Of a stretch of 64,000 bases of DNA, positions 7,817 to 14,888 are shown one piece after another. Source of the stretch: Microtetraspora sp. NBRC 16547 (lineage in GTDB: Bacteria; Actinomycetota; Actinomycetes; Streptosporangiales; Streptosporangiaceae); NCBI RefSeq assembly GCF_030268965.1, contig NZ_BSSE01000021.1, positions 1-64,000 of the forward strand, read 5' to 3'. The position numbers and the translations under genes were made by a program. Within the stretch, counting starts at the first letter, position 1. Each line of letters starts with the position of its first letter. The notes below the pieces were generated by a model. That model worked only from the letters and a program-made list of their open reading frames with translations, was not told the origin of the DNA and did no database searches.

Positions 7817-7911
7817 ACTGCAACACACGTTCGACATGGCACGAACCGTCACTGGCCTGCTGGAACCCGTCCGTCGTTGTCCATCAGTGTCCACGGTCGT
7901 GCGGCGGTGTC

Positions 7912-7931
7912 GTCACTCAGTTGGTCACCCA
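7912..7931 (+). promoter_or_regulatory. presumed integrase arm-type site, left end of element A
   Basis: Two GTCACYCA octamers 12 bases apart, beginning 95 bases inside att core 1. The same doublet with the same 95-base gap occurs at 11520 beside core 3. Confidence 0.6.
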
Positions 7932-8122
7932 CTCGCGCCACCAACGTGTTCGGGGCGCCGTTGAGGGCTTGGTCTGGAGGAGTTGCCGCCCTCACGGGGC
8001 TGATTGCAAAGCGGTTCGCATGTCGCGATCAAGGAACATACAAGCGGGCGGCCTTTCACTGGGCACACAACCCCCGGAAGGCAAGGGTGATGCCGGGAAG
8101 CAATCGCACTCAGGAGATCACC

Positions 8123-8911
8123 ATGAAGCGCACCGCACTCGGCCTGGCCACCACCGCGATCGCCGGCCTCGCCGTCCTCCCCACCGCCGTCATCGCCATG
8201 CCTGCATCCGCCGCCGACTACGGTCCCGACACCTGCGTTCAGGGCTACGTCTGGCGCGAGGCACGCCCTTCCGACCACGTCTGCGTCACTCCCGCCGTCC
8301 GCACCCAGACCGCCCAGGACAACAGCGTCAACGCCTCCCGCTGGACCAACGGCGCGTACGGACCGCACACCTGCATCCAGGGATACGTGTGGCGCGAGGC
8401 CTTCACCGGGGACGATGTCTGCGTCACTCCCGCGGTCCGTAGCCAGGCACAAGCCGACAACGCCGCCGCAGCCAGCCGCCTGGCCTCGTCGTCCAGCTTG
8501 CCTTCGCCGATAGCTGTCAACCGCAACGTCACCTTCAGCGGAGGGGTCCCGGTGGGAGGCTGGACATCGCTGACCCTGTACGACAACGGGACCTACCAGT
8601 GGTCCGGACACATGCACGACTCGGGTGCCACCAGCTACAACTTCTCCGGTGTCTGCGTCGTCCGCCTGTCGTCGGGCTCGGCCTTCGTATTCGAAACCTC
8701 CGGACGACTCCACGGAACGTTCGAGTCCGGGTCCCGCGACTACAACTGGAGCAAGTCGGGCACCATCTCCTCCCTCCCCACGGCTTGGCGCGCGTCCTCC
8801 AGCTACAACGCGAACTGCCAGAACAGCGTCAGGCTCAACCTCGCCGGAACCGTGAACGCGGCTCTGGAGGCCGTCGGCTACGCCTCCGCGGTCATCGCGA
8901 TCGTCGCTTGA
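8123..8911 (+). CDS. secreted protein with two YGPxTC-GYVWREA repeats
   Basis: A 262-residue exported protein. Residues 1-30 are a Sec signal peptide (KRT, hydrophobic core, cleavage after MPASA). Two roughly 46-residue repeats follow, each with YGPxTCxQGYVWREA and VCVTPAVR and two conserved cysteines likely to form a disulfide; this repeat is common in uncharacterised actinobacterial secreted proteins. The last 130 residues (VTFSGGVPVGGWTSLTLYDN, then YNFSGVCVVRL) form a beta-rich domain of unknown role. ATG 8123 follows CAGGAG. It is cargo of element A. Function unknown. Confidence 0.75.
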   Translation: MKRTALGLATTAIAGLAVLPTAVIAMPASAADYGPDTCVQGYVWREARPSDHVCVTPAVRTQTAQDNSVNASRWTNGAYGPHTCIQGYVWREAFTGDDVCVTPAVRSQAQADNAAAASRLASSSSLPSPIAVNRNVTFSGGVPVGGWTSLTLYDNGTYQWSGHMHDSGATSYNFSGVCVVRLSSGSAFVFETSGRLHGTFESGSRDYNWSKSGTISSLPTAWRASSSYNANCQNSVRLNLAGTVNAALEAVGYASAVIAIVA

Positions 8912-9013
8912 GAGAACCCGCGACGCCAGCCGATGACGGAGGTGTCCGGTCCGTACGCACCACTCTCCCCCCGCCCCCGATAGCTGCCAGGAATCGCGAC
9001 TGTCGGTCGGGTT

Positions 9014-9098
9014 CTGTCAAGTCCGGCCTTGCGTGTACATGTGCCCGGTGACCTTCCTCGCGCGCTGGGTGGCCTGCCTGCACGGCCGGACTTGACAG
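9014..9098. repeat. 85-bp fold-back element with 15-bp perfect inverted ends
   Basis: CTGTCAAGTCCGGCC (9014-9028) is exactly repeated in inverse orientation at 9084-9098, enclosing 55 bases that do not resemble the flanking genes. It lies at the point where the integrase gene loses its 5' two thirds, so it may be a small transposon-like insertion or a deletion scar. Confidence 0.65.
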
Positions 9099-9138
9099 GT
9101 TCCGGCCGCCGCGAAGACTGGGCAGCCGGGGGCGGGGG

Positions 9139-9547
9139 AGCACTGCACCTTCCAGCGCTGCCCCAGCGGTGTGTTGAGGCACTGCGGAACCTGCGGGAGC
9201 AGGATGGACAGACCCACGAGGCTCATGGGCACAGCGGGACACATAAGAGGCTGGTGTTCTGCACGAAGACCGGAACGGCGCTCAGTGCCGGCAACGTGCG
9301 GCGCGACTTCCGCAAGGTGCTCAAGAGCGCTGGACTCAACGCCAACGAGTGGACGCCGCGCGAGATGCGCCACAGCTTCGTATCGCTGCTGTCGGACTCG
9401 GGCGTCCCTATCGAGAACATCTCGCGCCTGGTCGGCCACGCCAACACCGTGGTCACTGAGACGGTGTACCGGATGCAGATTCGCCCTGTCATGCAAGAAG
9501 GTGCCGCGGCGATGGATGACATCTTCCGAGGTGGCTCGGGCGCTTAG
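9139..9547 (+). pseudogene. C-terminal fragment of a tyrosine integrase
   Basis: From about 9139 the frame reads LPQRCVEALRNL, RLVFCTKTGTALSAGNVRRD, WTPREMRHSFVSLLSDSG and GHANTVVTETVYRMQIRP. It is closely similar to residues 270-397 of the intact integrase at 18571. The arm-binding and core-binding domains and the first catalytic Arg are missing, and the sequence just upstream is the fold-back element. It still ends inside the right arm doublet, as the intact gene does. It cannot be active. Confidence 0.9.
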
Positions 9548-9566
9548 TCACTCAGTTAGTCACTCA
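9547..9566 (+). promoter_or_regulatory. presumed integrase arm-type site, right end of element A
   Basis: GTCACTCA doublet, 12-base period, overlapping the integrase stop codon and ending 37 bases before att core 2. The gap is identical to that between the 19764 doublet and the intact tRNA. Confidence 0.6.
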
Positions 9567-9600
9567 CACCCCGTTTCCGATCTCGGAGGCGGGGTGTTTT
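9567..9600 (+). terminator. terminator after the truncated integrase
   Basis: CACCCCG pairs with CGGGGTG around a short interior loop, followed by TTTT, directly before att core 2. Confidence 0.7.
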
Positions 9601-9603
9601 ACC

Positions 9604-9649
9604 TGGTGGAGCCTAGGAGATTCGAACTCCTGACATCCTGCTTGCAAAG
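9604..9649 (-). repeat. attachment core 2: tRNA-Ala 3' fragment
   Basis: 46 bases identical to core 1 over the shared part. It is the junction between elements A and B (attR of A, attL of B). The match ends inside the anticodon loop region at CTTGCAAAG. Confidence 0.9.
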
Positions 9650-9744
9650 ACGTACGCCGATCTTGCCCCACCAGCGGAAACGCAGATTAGCGCGCCGATC
9701 GTCTTCCCTCTGACTCCCCGCTGTTCCCCCTCGTTTCCCCTCCC

Positions 9745-9766
9745 ATCGGGCACGCGACGGGCACGG
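9745..9766 (+). promoter_or_regulatory. presumed integrase arm-type site, left end of element B
   Basis: ATC followed by GGGCACG-N4-GGGCACG, 11-base period, starting 95 bases after att core 2. An almost identical doublet lies at 11285-11306 near the other end of element B. Confidence 0.5.
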
Positions 9767-10307
9767 CGATACCCGCTGGGGTGGTCTGGGCACTGCACCG
9801 CGCCTCCCCGTGCGCTGGCGACGAGTTGACGCAGGAACCTGCGGATTAAATGTGGAAGGTCCATCTTCGGGCCGCTGCGGCTATGACCTTGGGTTTCGTG
9901 CCGTAGTCCTGGTCGACTGCTGGTCACAATCCGCACATGTTCCGGATCTTGCTTACTGGACGACCGCTTTCAGCGCGCACCCGACCCTGATGGAACTGCC
10001 CATACGTCCTCGTCCTTGACGGGCACCCCCTGGGCGCGGAGATGTTCGGGACCCGGCGCGGGGGCATCCCCATCAATCCTCATCGTCGGAGTCGTCGGCG
10101 TCAGGATCGCGCAAGGCGAGGGATGATTCCCTGCTCACCATGGCCATTCGATCTTGGTCTTGCCAGATAACGAAGGTTATCTCGCAACCCTTCGACGGGC
10201 GAGGCGTTCAGGCTGGAGCTGTGGATCTTTTCAGGACTTCGCCAATCCGGCCGGGGTGCACGGTGGGCGATTACGGTGTGCATAGTGATCTATGGGAAAA
10301 TTTCCCC
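9767..10307. other. stretch without a supportable gene
   Basis: No frame has a recognisable family or good ribosome site. Plus-strand codons near 10017 read LDGHPLGAEMFGTRRGG and could be the end of a decayed gene, but I cannot name it. The last 50 bases are the AT-richer leader of the VOC gene. Confidence 0.4.
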
Positions 10308-10742
10308 ATGGTATCCGTTAAGCAGATTCAAGTCGCCTTCGATTGCGCTTCACCTGAGCGTGTCGGTCGCTTCTGGTGCGAGGTGTTGGGGTATGTCGCG
10401 CCGGCACCGCCTGAGGGGTTCGCCAGTTGGGACGACTTCAATCGCACGCTGCCGCCCGAGCAGCGGGACTCATGGTTCGCATGCAGCGACCCCTCGGGTG
10501 TCGGTCCGCGGCTGTACTTCCAGCGCGTCCCCGAAGGCAAGGTCGCCAAGAATCGGCTGCACCTTGACGTGCGGGTCGGCACCGGACTCGTCGGTGCAGA
10601 GCGCCTGGCAACCCTCGAAGCCGAATGCGCACGATTGATCCCTCTCGGCGCGAAACGCGTGCGGCTCCTGCCCGCCGATGAAGAAAACGAGTCGTGCCTC
10701 GTGATGCAGGACATTGAGGGCAACGAGTTCTGCCTGGGCTGA
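10308..10742 (+). CDS. VOC/glyoxalase-superfamily protein
   Basis: A 144-residue single VOC protein (KQIQVAFDCASPERVGRFWC, then VLGYVAPAPP, GPRLYFQRVPEG, NRLHLDVRV, and QDIEGNEFCLG at the end). This is the betaalphabetabetabeta pattern of glyoxalase-like proteins with possible metal ligands His (NRLHLD) and Glu (GNEFCL). The substrate cannot be read from the sequence; many actinobacterial members are annotated only as glyoxalase-like. ATG 10308 lacks a strong ribosome site, and GTG-type upstream starts are less convincing. It is cargo of element B. Confidence 0.8.
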   Translation: MVSVKQIQVAFDCASPERVGRFWCEVLGYVAPAPPEGFASWDDFNRTLPPEQRDSWFACSDPSGVGPRLYFQRVPEGKVAKNRLHLDVRVGTGLVGAERLATLEAECARLIPLGAKRVRLLPADEENESCLVMQDIEGNEFCLG

Positions 10743-10806
10743 CGAACGTCTACCTCGTTGAACGCGACACAGACCTGACTCGCTGATCGGCTCCCACGGG
10801 GAAGGC

Positions 10807-10965
10807 TGTCCAGCTCTCCCTTCGCACCGCGCCGCTGTTGATCTCGGGAAGATCGGGGATCTCGCCGAGTTCGCGCAGTCCCTCGGAAGGCCCGGACGAA
10901 GCGATGGCATAGCGGCCCAGGAAATTCACGTGGGCGTGGCCCAGCGGGCTGAGCCGGGCGACTGC
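10807..10965 (-). pseudogene. Tn3-family transposase C-terminal remnant
   Basis: The minus frame reads AVARLSPLGHAHVNFLGRYA, the conserved LSPL-x-HxHxNxLGRY end of Tn3-family transposases, followed by GLRELGEIPDLPE. An in-frame TGA lies just upstream on the same strand, and nothing else of the roughly 1000-residue transposase is present. It is a relic of an older insertion in element B. Confidence 0.7.
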
Positions 10966-11170
10966 ACGCGGTGATCAGCCACGTTCCTCGGTGAGCCAGG
11001 GTGAGGAACGAACCCTGGATCGTCGATCGCCCCCAACCATGTGCGGCGTCCAGCCATGCAGTGGCGATCGTAGGGCTGCATCTGTGCGGCGGCGCGGCAA
11101 CCCCGGTCAGCGCGTTCGGGAAGTGCGGCGGGGCCGGCGTGCGGTGCCCGGCCCGGTGTCCCGCCGTCGT
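10966..11170. other. stretch without a gene
   Basis: Continuation of decayed Tn3-like DNA in broken frames leading into the GC-rich repeat. I see nothing functional. Confidence 0.35.
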
Positions 11171-11254
11171 CCGGGACCGGCCCCCAGGCCGCACGCCCGG
11201 ACGGCGGGCGGGCGGAGGGCCGGAGATGCGGCGGCGCGCTGCGCCGCCGCTTGA
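11171..11254 (+). repeat. GC-rich dispersed repeat, copy 2
   Basis: 84 bases, the same length as copy 1 and nearly identical over the first 45. The terminal hairpin (11228-11237 with 11241-11250) keeps the same 10-bp stem with loop GCT instead of GCC, and the TTGA trailer is retained. Confidence 0.7.
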
Positions 11255-11284
11255 CTCCCTCGCGCGAGGACAACTCAAGAGCGG

Positions 11285-11306
11285 ATCGGGCACGCAGCGG
11301 GCACGG
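11285..11306 (+). promoter_or_regulatory. presumed integrase arm-type site, right end of element B
   Basis: ATC followed by GGGCACG-N4-GGGCACG, differing from the 9745 copy only in the spacer, 72 bases before att core 3. A frame through it (ERIGHAAGTEAEEGRIK) resembles an integrase tail, matching the habit of elements A and C of overlapping the integrase stop with the arm site. Confidence 0.5.
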
Positions 11307-11332
11307 AAGCCGAGGAAGGCCGAATAAAGATC

Positions 11333-11373
11333 AAAGCCCAGGTCGGGGAAACCATCCCTCACCTGGGCTTTCT
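11333..11373 (+). terminator. terminator before att core 3
   Basis: AAAGCCCAGGT pairs perfectly with ACCTGGGCTTT, followed by CTTA, just before the core. It is in the same position as the integrase terminators of the other elements. Confidence 0.75.
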
Positions 11374-11378
11374 TATGA

Positions 11379-11424
11379 GTGGAGCCTAGGAGATTCGAAC
11401 TCCTGACATCCTGCTTGCAAAGCA
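11379..11424 (-). repeat. attachment core 3: tRNA-Ala 3' fragment (attL of element C)
   Basis: 46 bases matching the 3' half of tRNA-Ala(TGC), without the terminal CCA (GAGTGG in place of TGGTGG). It shares the variable-loop A with cores 1 and 2. Confidence 0.9.
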
Positions 11425-11519
11425 AGACCGGTGGGGGCGGGACCATGGGCTATACCCGCTCCCACCTGCGCATACGGTCCATGGCGATCCACCGTCGTCC
11501 GGCCTCGTCCAGGGTCGTT

Positions 11520-11539
11520 GTCACCCAGTTCGTCACCCA
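11520..11539 (+). promoter_or_regulatory. presumed integrase arm-type site, left end of element C
   Basis: GTCACCCA doublet, 12-base period, starting 95 bases inside att core 3, exactly as in element A. Confidence 0.6.
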
Positions 11540-11664
11540 GGAAAGCACTCCCACGGGTGGCCTTGCTACACACGTTATCCGAGACGCATCCGGCATTTGG
11601 CGATCAAGCTCTTTTGTCGGTGACGGCTGCGATCATGCCGCTCACCCGATCAAAAGGAGTGACA

Positions 11665-12270
11665 ATGACAGAACCCTACGAAGAGTTCCGGTGGCTCTCC
11701 GGCAACCGACCACTGGGTGAGATCTACTGCGTGTCCTTCGTCCGGGGCCTCTCCCCGACCGAAGTGCTTCACCGATTCGGCGTGGACGAAAGCACGATCG
11801 AGGAAGTGACCTTCGAAGAGCTGGATGAGCGCTCGATGGAGAACTCGAATGGCGCGGCCGGTTACATCGGTGCCGTGAAGATCGGCGACTGGGCCGTAGT
11901 CATCGAACCGGGAGGATGGCAAATCGCCGTCGACTCCGAGATAAGAGCCCGGATCTCACAGGGAACCGAAGTCGTGTCGGTCTGCTGCCACGACTACGCC
12001 TCCGACACCTTCGCCCACGAGATCGACGGGAAAACGATCACCTGGTTCGACCCACTGGCCCCGTCGTCGCGGTCGGGCAGCGATCCTGATCGCCTCGTCG
12101 ACGCGATGCGCGACGTCGGGCTGAACCCCGACCACACCTTCGAAGGCCCGAGCATCGATTACCCGATCCCCAGCTCCTTCGCCCTGGCGAGCAGAATCAC
12201 TGGCCTTCCCTTCTCCCAGGACATGCTGAACCTGCGATTCCTCGGCGCAGAACCCAGCGAGGAGGAATAA
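11665..12270 (+). CDS. DUF6461 family protein
   Basis: A 201-residue cytoplasmic protein beginning MTEPYEEFRWLSGNRPLGEI. It contains the DUF6461 signature phrases YCVSFVRGLSPTEVLHRFG and IGDWAVVIEPGGWQIA, and has no catalytic motif. ATG 11665 follows AAAGGAG. This family occurs widely in actinomycetes, often in accessory DNA or beside defence and toxin genes, but no biochemical role is known to me. It is cargo of element C, alone on its strand. Confidence 0.8.
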   Translation: MTEPYEEFRWLSGNRPLGEIYCVSFVRGLSPTEVLHRFGVDESTIEEVTFEELDERSMENSNGAAGYIGAVKIGDWAVVIEPGGWQIAVDSEIRARISQGTEVVSVCCHDYASDTFAHEIDGKTITWFDPLAPSSRSGSDPDRLVDAMRDVGLNPDHTFEGPSIDYPIPSSFALASRITGLPFSQDMLNLRFLGAEPSEEE

Positions 12271-12319
12271 GCCCCTCCTGTCCCACGTAGATGCGACACG
12301 CCTCCGCCGGAGGCAGCCC

Positions 12320-13552
12320 TTACCCGCGACCACTCAGTTCCCGATACGCCTCGCGTAGCTCGGCGGCTTCCGGCATGCGACGCGTTTCGATGGCACCGAT
12401 CACCTCACGTGCCCTCCAGTAATTGGACGGCACCAACACGCCGCTTGTCATGGTCGTGAGAGCAAGCTGACCCGCCTCGTCAGGCTGATCGGTGGCAAGA
12501 AGCGCCAGAGCAAGATCAAGGCGCGCGGAGGCCGCTCGACGCGGGCGAATCAACCCGTCCGCGGCTGACTCCAGGCGGGCGAGCACCTGCCGGGCGTACG
12601 GCTCGGCGGCCGGGTCTCCCAGCCATGACAGGGTGGTCGCCACGTACGCCTCGCTCTTGGAGGGGTCGTAGCGGTAGTGGTGCTCGGGGTGCTCGGGCAT
12701 CGACAGCGGTGAGACCAGCCGGGCAACGCGGTTCAGCGCATCACGCGTCTCCGGGCCGGAACCCAGTCGCGCCCAGATCCGGCCTTCCTGCGCGGTCGCC
12801 TGGATGTAGGCCGAACTGGTGCGCGGTGCGACCACCTGCGCTCCCTGAGTCAGGGTCAAAGCGCGGCGGTAGTCGCCAGTGGTAACCGCCTGCCATGCCT
12901 CCGTCTCCAGACACCACGCGGCGATCTCGGGATGCTCGGCATGCTTCGCCAACTGGGCAGTTGTCTGAAGCCATGTTCCGGCAGCCTCGAGCTGGCGAAG
13001 GTCGATGTGACATGTGGAGGCCAACAGCGCCAGCCAGCCACCGACCGTGAGGAGACGGCGGTGCTCGGCGAACGTCTTCTTGGCGTCGACCAGGTGCGAG
13101 ACATACGACAGGTGCTGACGTACCCGCTCCAGCAACTCGGCCGGCGGTGTCCCCTGATAAGCCATCGCGAGATCATCGACGGCCAGTTCCAGTCGATCAA
13201 GCGTTTCGGTACCCACGTCGCTGGCGGCGACACGGCGGGTCAGCTCCAACGCCTCCATCTCATCGGCGAAGTGAGGGCCGACCGGTGCTGGGCTTTCCGG
13301 CTCCTCGCTGAACAACTCGGCTTCTGTCGTACCGAACACCCGGCAGTAGAGCAGCCGGTAGGGGTCTTTGGGCTGGTGCTTGCCTGCTTCCCAATCCTTG
13401 ATCATTCGGATCAGGGATTCCCGTTGGGGCAGGCGGGCACGAGTGCGCGGATCGGCGGCGTCGGCAAGGTGCCTGGCCATGTCTCGCTGGGTCCACAACT
13501 TGCCACGCCTTGCGGCGCGTAACCGCAGCGCCCAGGCCGGAACGTTATTCAT
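12320..13552 (-). CDS. XRE-family regulator with TPR-like C-terminal region
   Basis: A 410-residue protein. Residues 5-75 form an XRE HTH (WALRLRAARRGKLWTQRDMA, then MIKDWEAGKHQP). Residues 80-410 are repeated helical hairpins rich in Ala and Leu (LLTVGGWLALLASTCHIDLR, ALTLTQGAQVVAP, ARLDLALALLATDQPDEAGQ), resembling TPR arrays of actinobacterial regulators that sense peptides or partners. I chose ATG 13552, eight bases after GAGG, over GTG 13561. It is divergent from the 13719 gene, with an inverted repeat between them (13566-13601) that is its likely operator. Confidence 0.82.
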   Translation of the reverse strand: MNNVPAWALRLRAARRGKLWTQRDMARHLADAADPRTRARLPQRESLIRMIKDWEAGKHQPKDPYRLLYCRVFGTTEAELFSEEPESPAPVGPHFADEMEALELTRRVAASDVGTETLDRLELAVDDLAMAYQGTPPAELLERVRQHLSYVSHLVDAKKTFAEHRRLLTVGGWLALLASTCHIDLRQLEAAGTWLQTTAQLAKHAEHPEIAAWCLETEAWQAVTTGDYRRALTLTQGAQVVAPRTSSAYIQATAQEGRIWARLGSGPETRDALNRVARLVSPLSMPEHPEHHYRYDPSKSEAYVATTLSWLGDPAAEPYARQVLARLESAADGLIRPRRAASARLDLALALLATDQPDEAGQLALTTMTSGVLVPSNYWRAREVIGAIETRRMPEAAELREAYRELSGRG

Positions 13553-13565
13553 TGTGTGCACCTCG

Positions 13566-13601
13566 GGGGACTGGGGTCCTCCTGTCTCCCCCAGTCTCCC
13601 C
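13566..13601. promoter_or_regulatory. inverted repeat between divergent genes, probable XRE operator
   Basis: GGGGACTGGGG (13566-13576) faces CCCCAGTCTCCCC (13589-13601), with the eight inner bases of each arm perfectly complementary. It lies directly upstream of the regulator start. Confidence 0.5.
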
Positions 13602-13718
13602 TACTCGCACTGTCGGCGCGGGATACCGGGCGATGTCATGGGAGCACCAGGAAAAACGGGACCCGCAGGCGCGGTAACGCCGTACGGGCCCCTTGATCGC
13701 ACACTGGAGGTGCGACCC

Positions 13719-14096
13719 ATGGACAACTGTAAAGCCGTCCCACCCGCCGTTGACGAAGCGACAGTAGAGACCCACGACAAGGCACTGGCCGTCGTACAGC
13801 GGCTTCTCACCGAGCGGGGAATCCGTGCTCACCGCCATCACACGATCAGCCTGGGGCTCTTCGCCAACAGCGCGGCGGCCTGGCCCGACCAGCCGCCTCT
13901 TCGGTCGTGGATGGAGCGACACCCGCCGGAGTTGACCGTGAAAGGTCCGCAGGGCTGGTGCGAAGCCACGGTGACCATGGGGGCGCGCTCGGGCAGCTAC
14001 CTGGTCTCCCTGCGCAACGGCTCCGATCTCCAGGCGGTGCGAAGCGAGCATCCCGAACAGGTGGTTGCCCTGATCATGGCTGCTCGGGGATCGTGA
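13719..14096 (+). CDS. hypothetical protein, 125 aa
   Basis: ATG 13719 follows CTGGAGG. The protein has a helical N-terminal half (HDKALAVVQRLLTERGIRAH) and a mixed C-terminal half (ELTVKGPQGWCEATVTMGAR, then YLVSLRNG). I recognise no family. The stop overlaps the next gene (GTGA), so the two form an operon divergent from the XRE regulator. Probably cargo controlled by that regulator. Function unknown. Confidence 0.6.
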   Translation: MDNCKAVPPAVDEATVETHDKALAVVQRLLTERGIRAHRHHTISLGLFANSAAAWPDQPPLRSWMERHPPELTVKGPQGWCEATVTMGARSGSYLVSLRNGSDLQAVRSEHPEQVVALIMAARGS

Positions 14097-14353
14097 CCGT
14101 GTACGGCTGGATCATCCTGAGCGATGCGGCCACGAAGAGAGTCAACGGCCAGGAAGTCATTGTCACGGCCGGTAAGTCGGGCGACATCGGGGTGGTCATC
14201 AAAGCCTGGGAGAACGCTGAACGCCATCGGATGCTGTACGAACTGGGCAACCTCGGCCGCCTGGTCGATGAGGCAATGACCCACCTCCAGCTCCGCCACC
14301 GCACTCCGGACAGTCGCGAAAGAGACTCACCGGAAAGCGACGACATCCAATGA
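14093..14353 (+). CDS. hypothetical protein, 86 aa
   Basis: GTG 14093 overlaps the stop of the preceding gene by four bases. The sequence begins VTVYGWIILSDAATKRVNGQ and continues with a helical middle (KAWENAERHRMLYELGNLGR) and a charged disordered end. No known domain. It is translationally coupled to the 13719 protein and likely works with it. Confidence 0.55.
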   Translation: MTVYGWIILSDAATKRVNGQEVIVTAGKSGDIGVVIKAWENAERHRMLYELGNLGRLVDEAMTHLQLRHRTPDSRERDSPESDDIQ

Positions 14354-14722
14354 TCGTTGGTTGGGTACGGCAACGCGGCCTTCTCCGTAACCGCATCGCC
14401 GTACCCGACCAGTGACAACCGCACTCAGGTGGCCCGTGTCATCCGGTGGCAACCTGACCCGGAGCACAGGGCCGCCAGGCCCGCGCACCGGAAGCAGGGC
14501 GGCAGAGTCCTTGATCATCTCTATGGAGGCGTTCCTGATGATCACCGAGTGGAGACGGCCGGCGCAATGCCGAATGGCACCCGAAGGGGCCGCGAAGCGG
14601 TTGGGCCGGCGGTCGGAGCGGCAGGCGGCAGCGCGTACCAGGGGCGGCGGGTGCATTCGGTGCGGTGGGCGCTCGGTACGGCGGGCGGCGGGCTTACGCC
14701 GCGCCGTCCCGGCTGGCGCGGG
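14354..14722. other. intergenic stretch before repeat copy 3
   Basis: Increasingly GC-rich DNA without a supported gene. A GCGTTCCTGATGATCACC segment near 14528 and alternating purine tracts lead into the dispersed repeat. Confidence 0.4.
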
Positions 14723-14821
14723 CCGGGACCGGCCGCCAGGGCCGCACGCCCGGCCCGCTGGCCGTGCCGGGGCGGCGGGGCGTGTCCCGCCGTGCGGCGG
14801 CGCGGAGCGCTGGCGCCTTGA
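14723..14821 (+). repeat. GC-rich dispersed repeat, copy 3 (divergent)
   Basis: 99 bases that begin CCGGGACCGGCC and end with TTGA, like copies 1 and 2, with an expanded middle. The terminal hairpin persists as ten pairs with one G-T and one G-G position and loop GGA, suggesting that structure rather than exact sequence is kept. Confidence 0.6.
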
Positions 14822-14888
14822 ACCAGTAAAGAAACTATGAGCCACTGAGTGCGTTGTTGGGCTGTCCACTGAACCCCGCCAGGCTCGG

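Larger units (their letters stand above)
7769..9649. mobile_element. element A: decayed tRNA-Ala integrative element
   Basis: Bounded by att cores 1 and 2. It keeps both presumed integrase arm doublets (7912 and 9547), a secreted-protein gene and the C-terminal third of the integrase, but has lost the rest of the integrase, excisionase and replication genes. The arm doublets have exactly the spacing seen in element C, so A and C used the same type of integrase. It could be moved only if the element C integrase acted on it in trans. Confidence 0.75.
9604..11424. mobile_element. element B: remnant integrative element with a different arm-site type
   Basis: Bounded by att cores 2 and 3. It contains no integrase, excisionase or replication gene. 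What remains is a VOC protein gene, a Tn3 transposase fragment and one GC-rich dispersed repeat. Its presumed arm doublets are GGGCACG pairs (9748 and 11288), unlike the GTCACYCA pairs of A and C, yet the left one also begins 95 bases inside the core. It was therefore probably integrated by a related integrase with another arm specificity. Confidence 0.6.

Noticed and set aside
10101-10283. Minus-strand 60-codon frame near the VOC gene
   Set aside because: No ribosome site, no family and poor codon composition.
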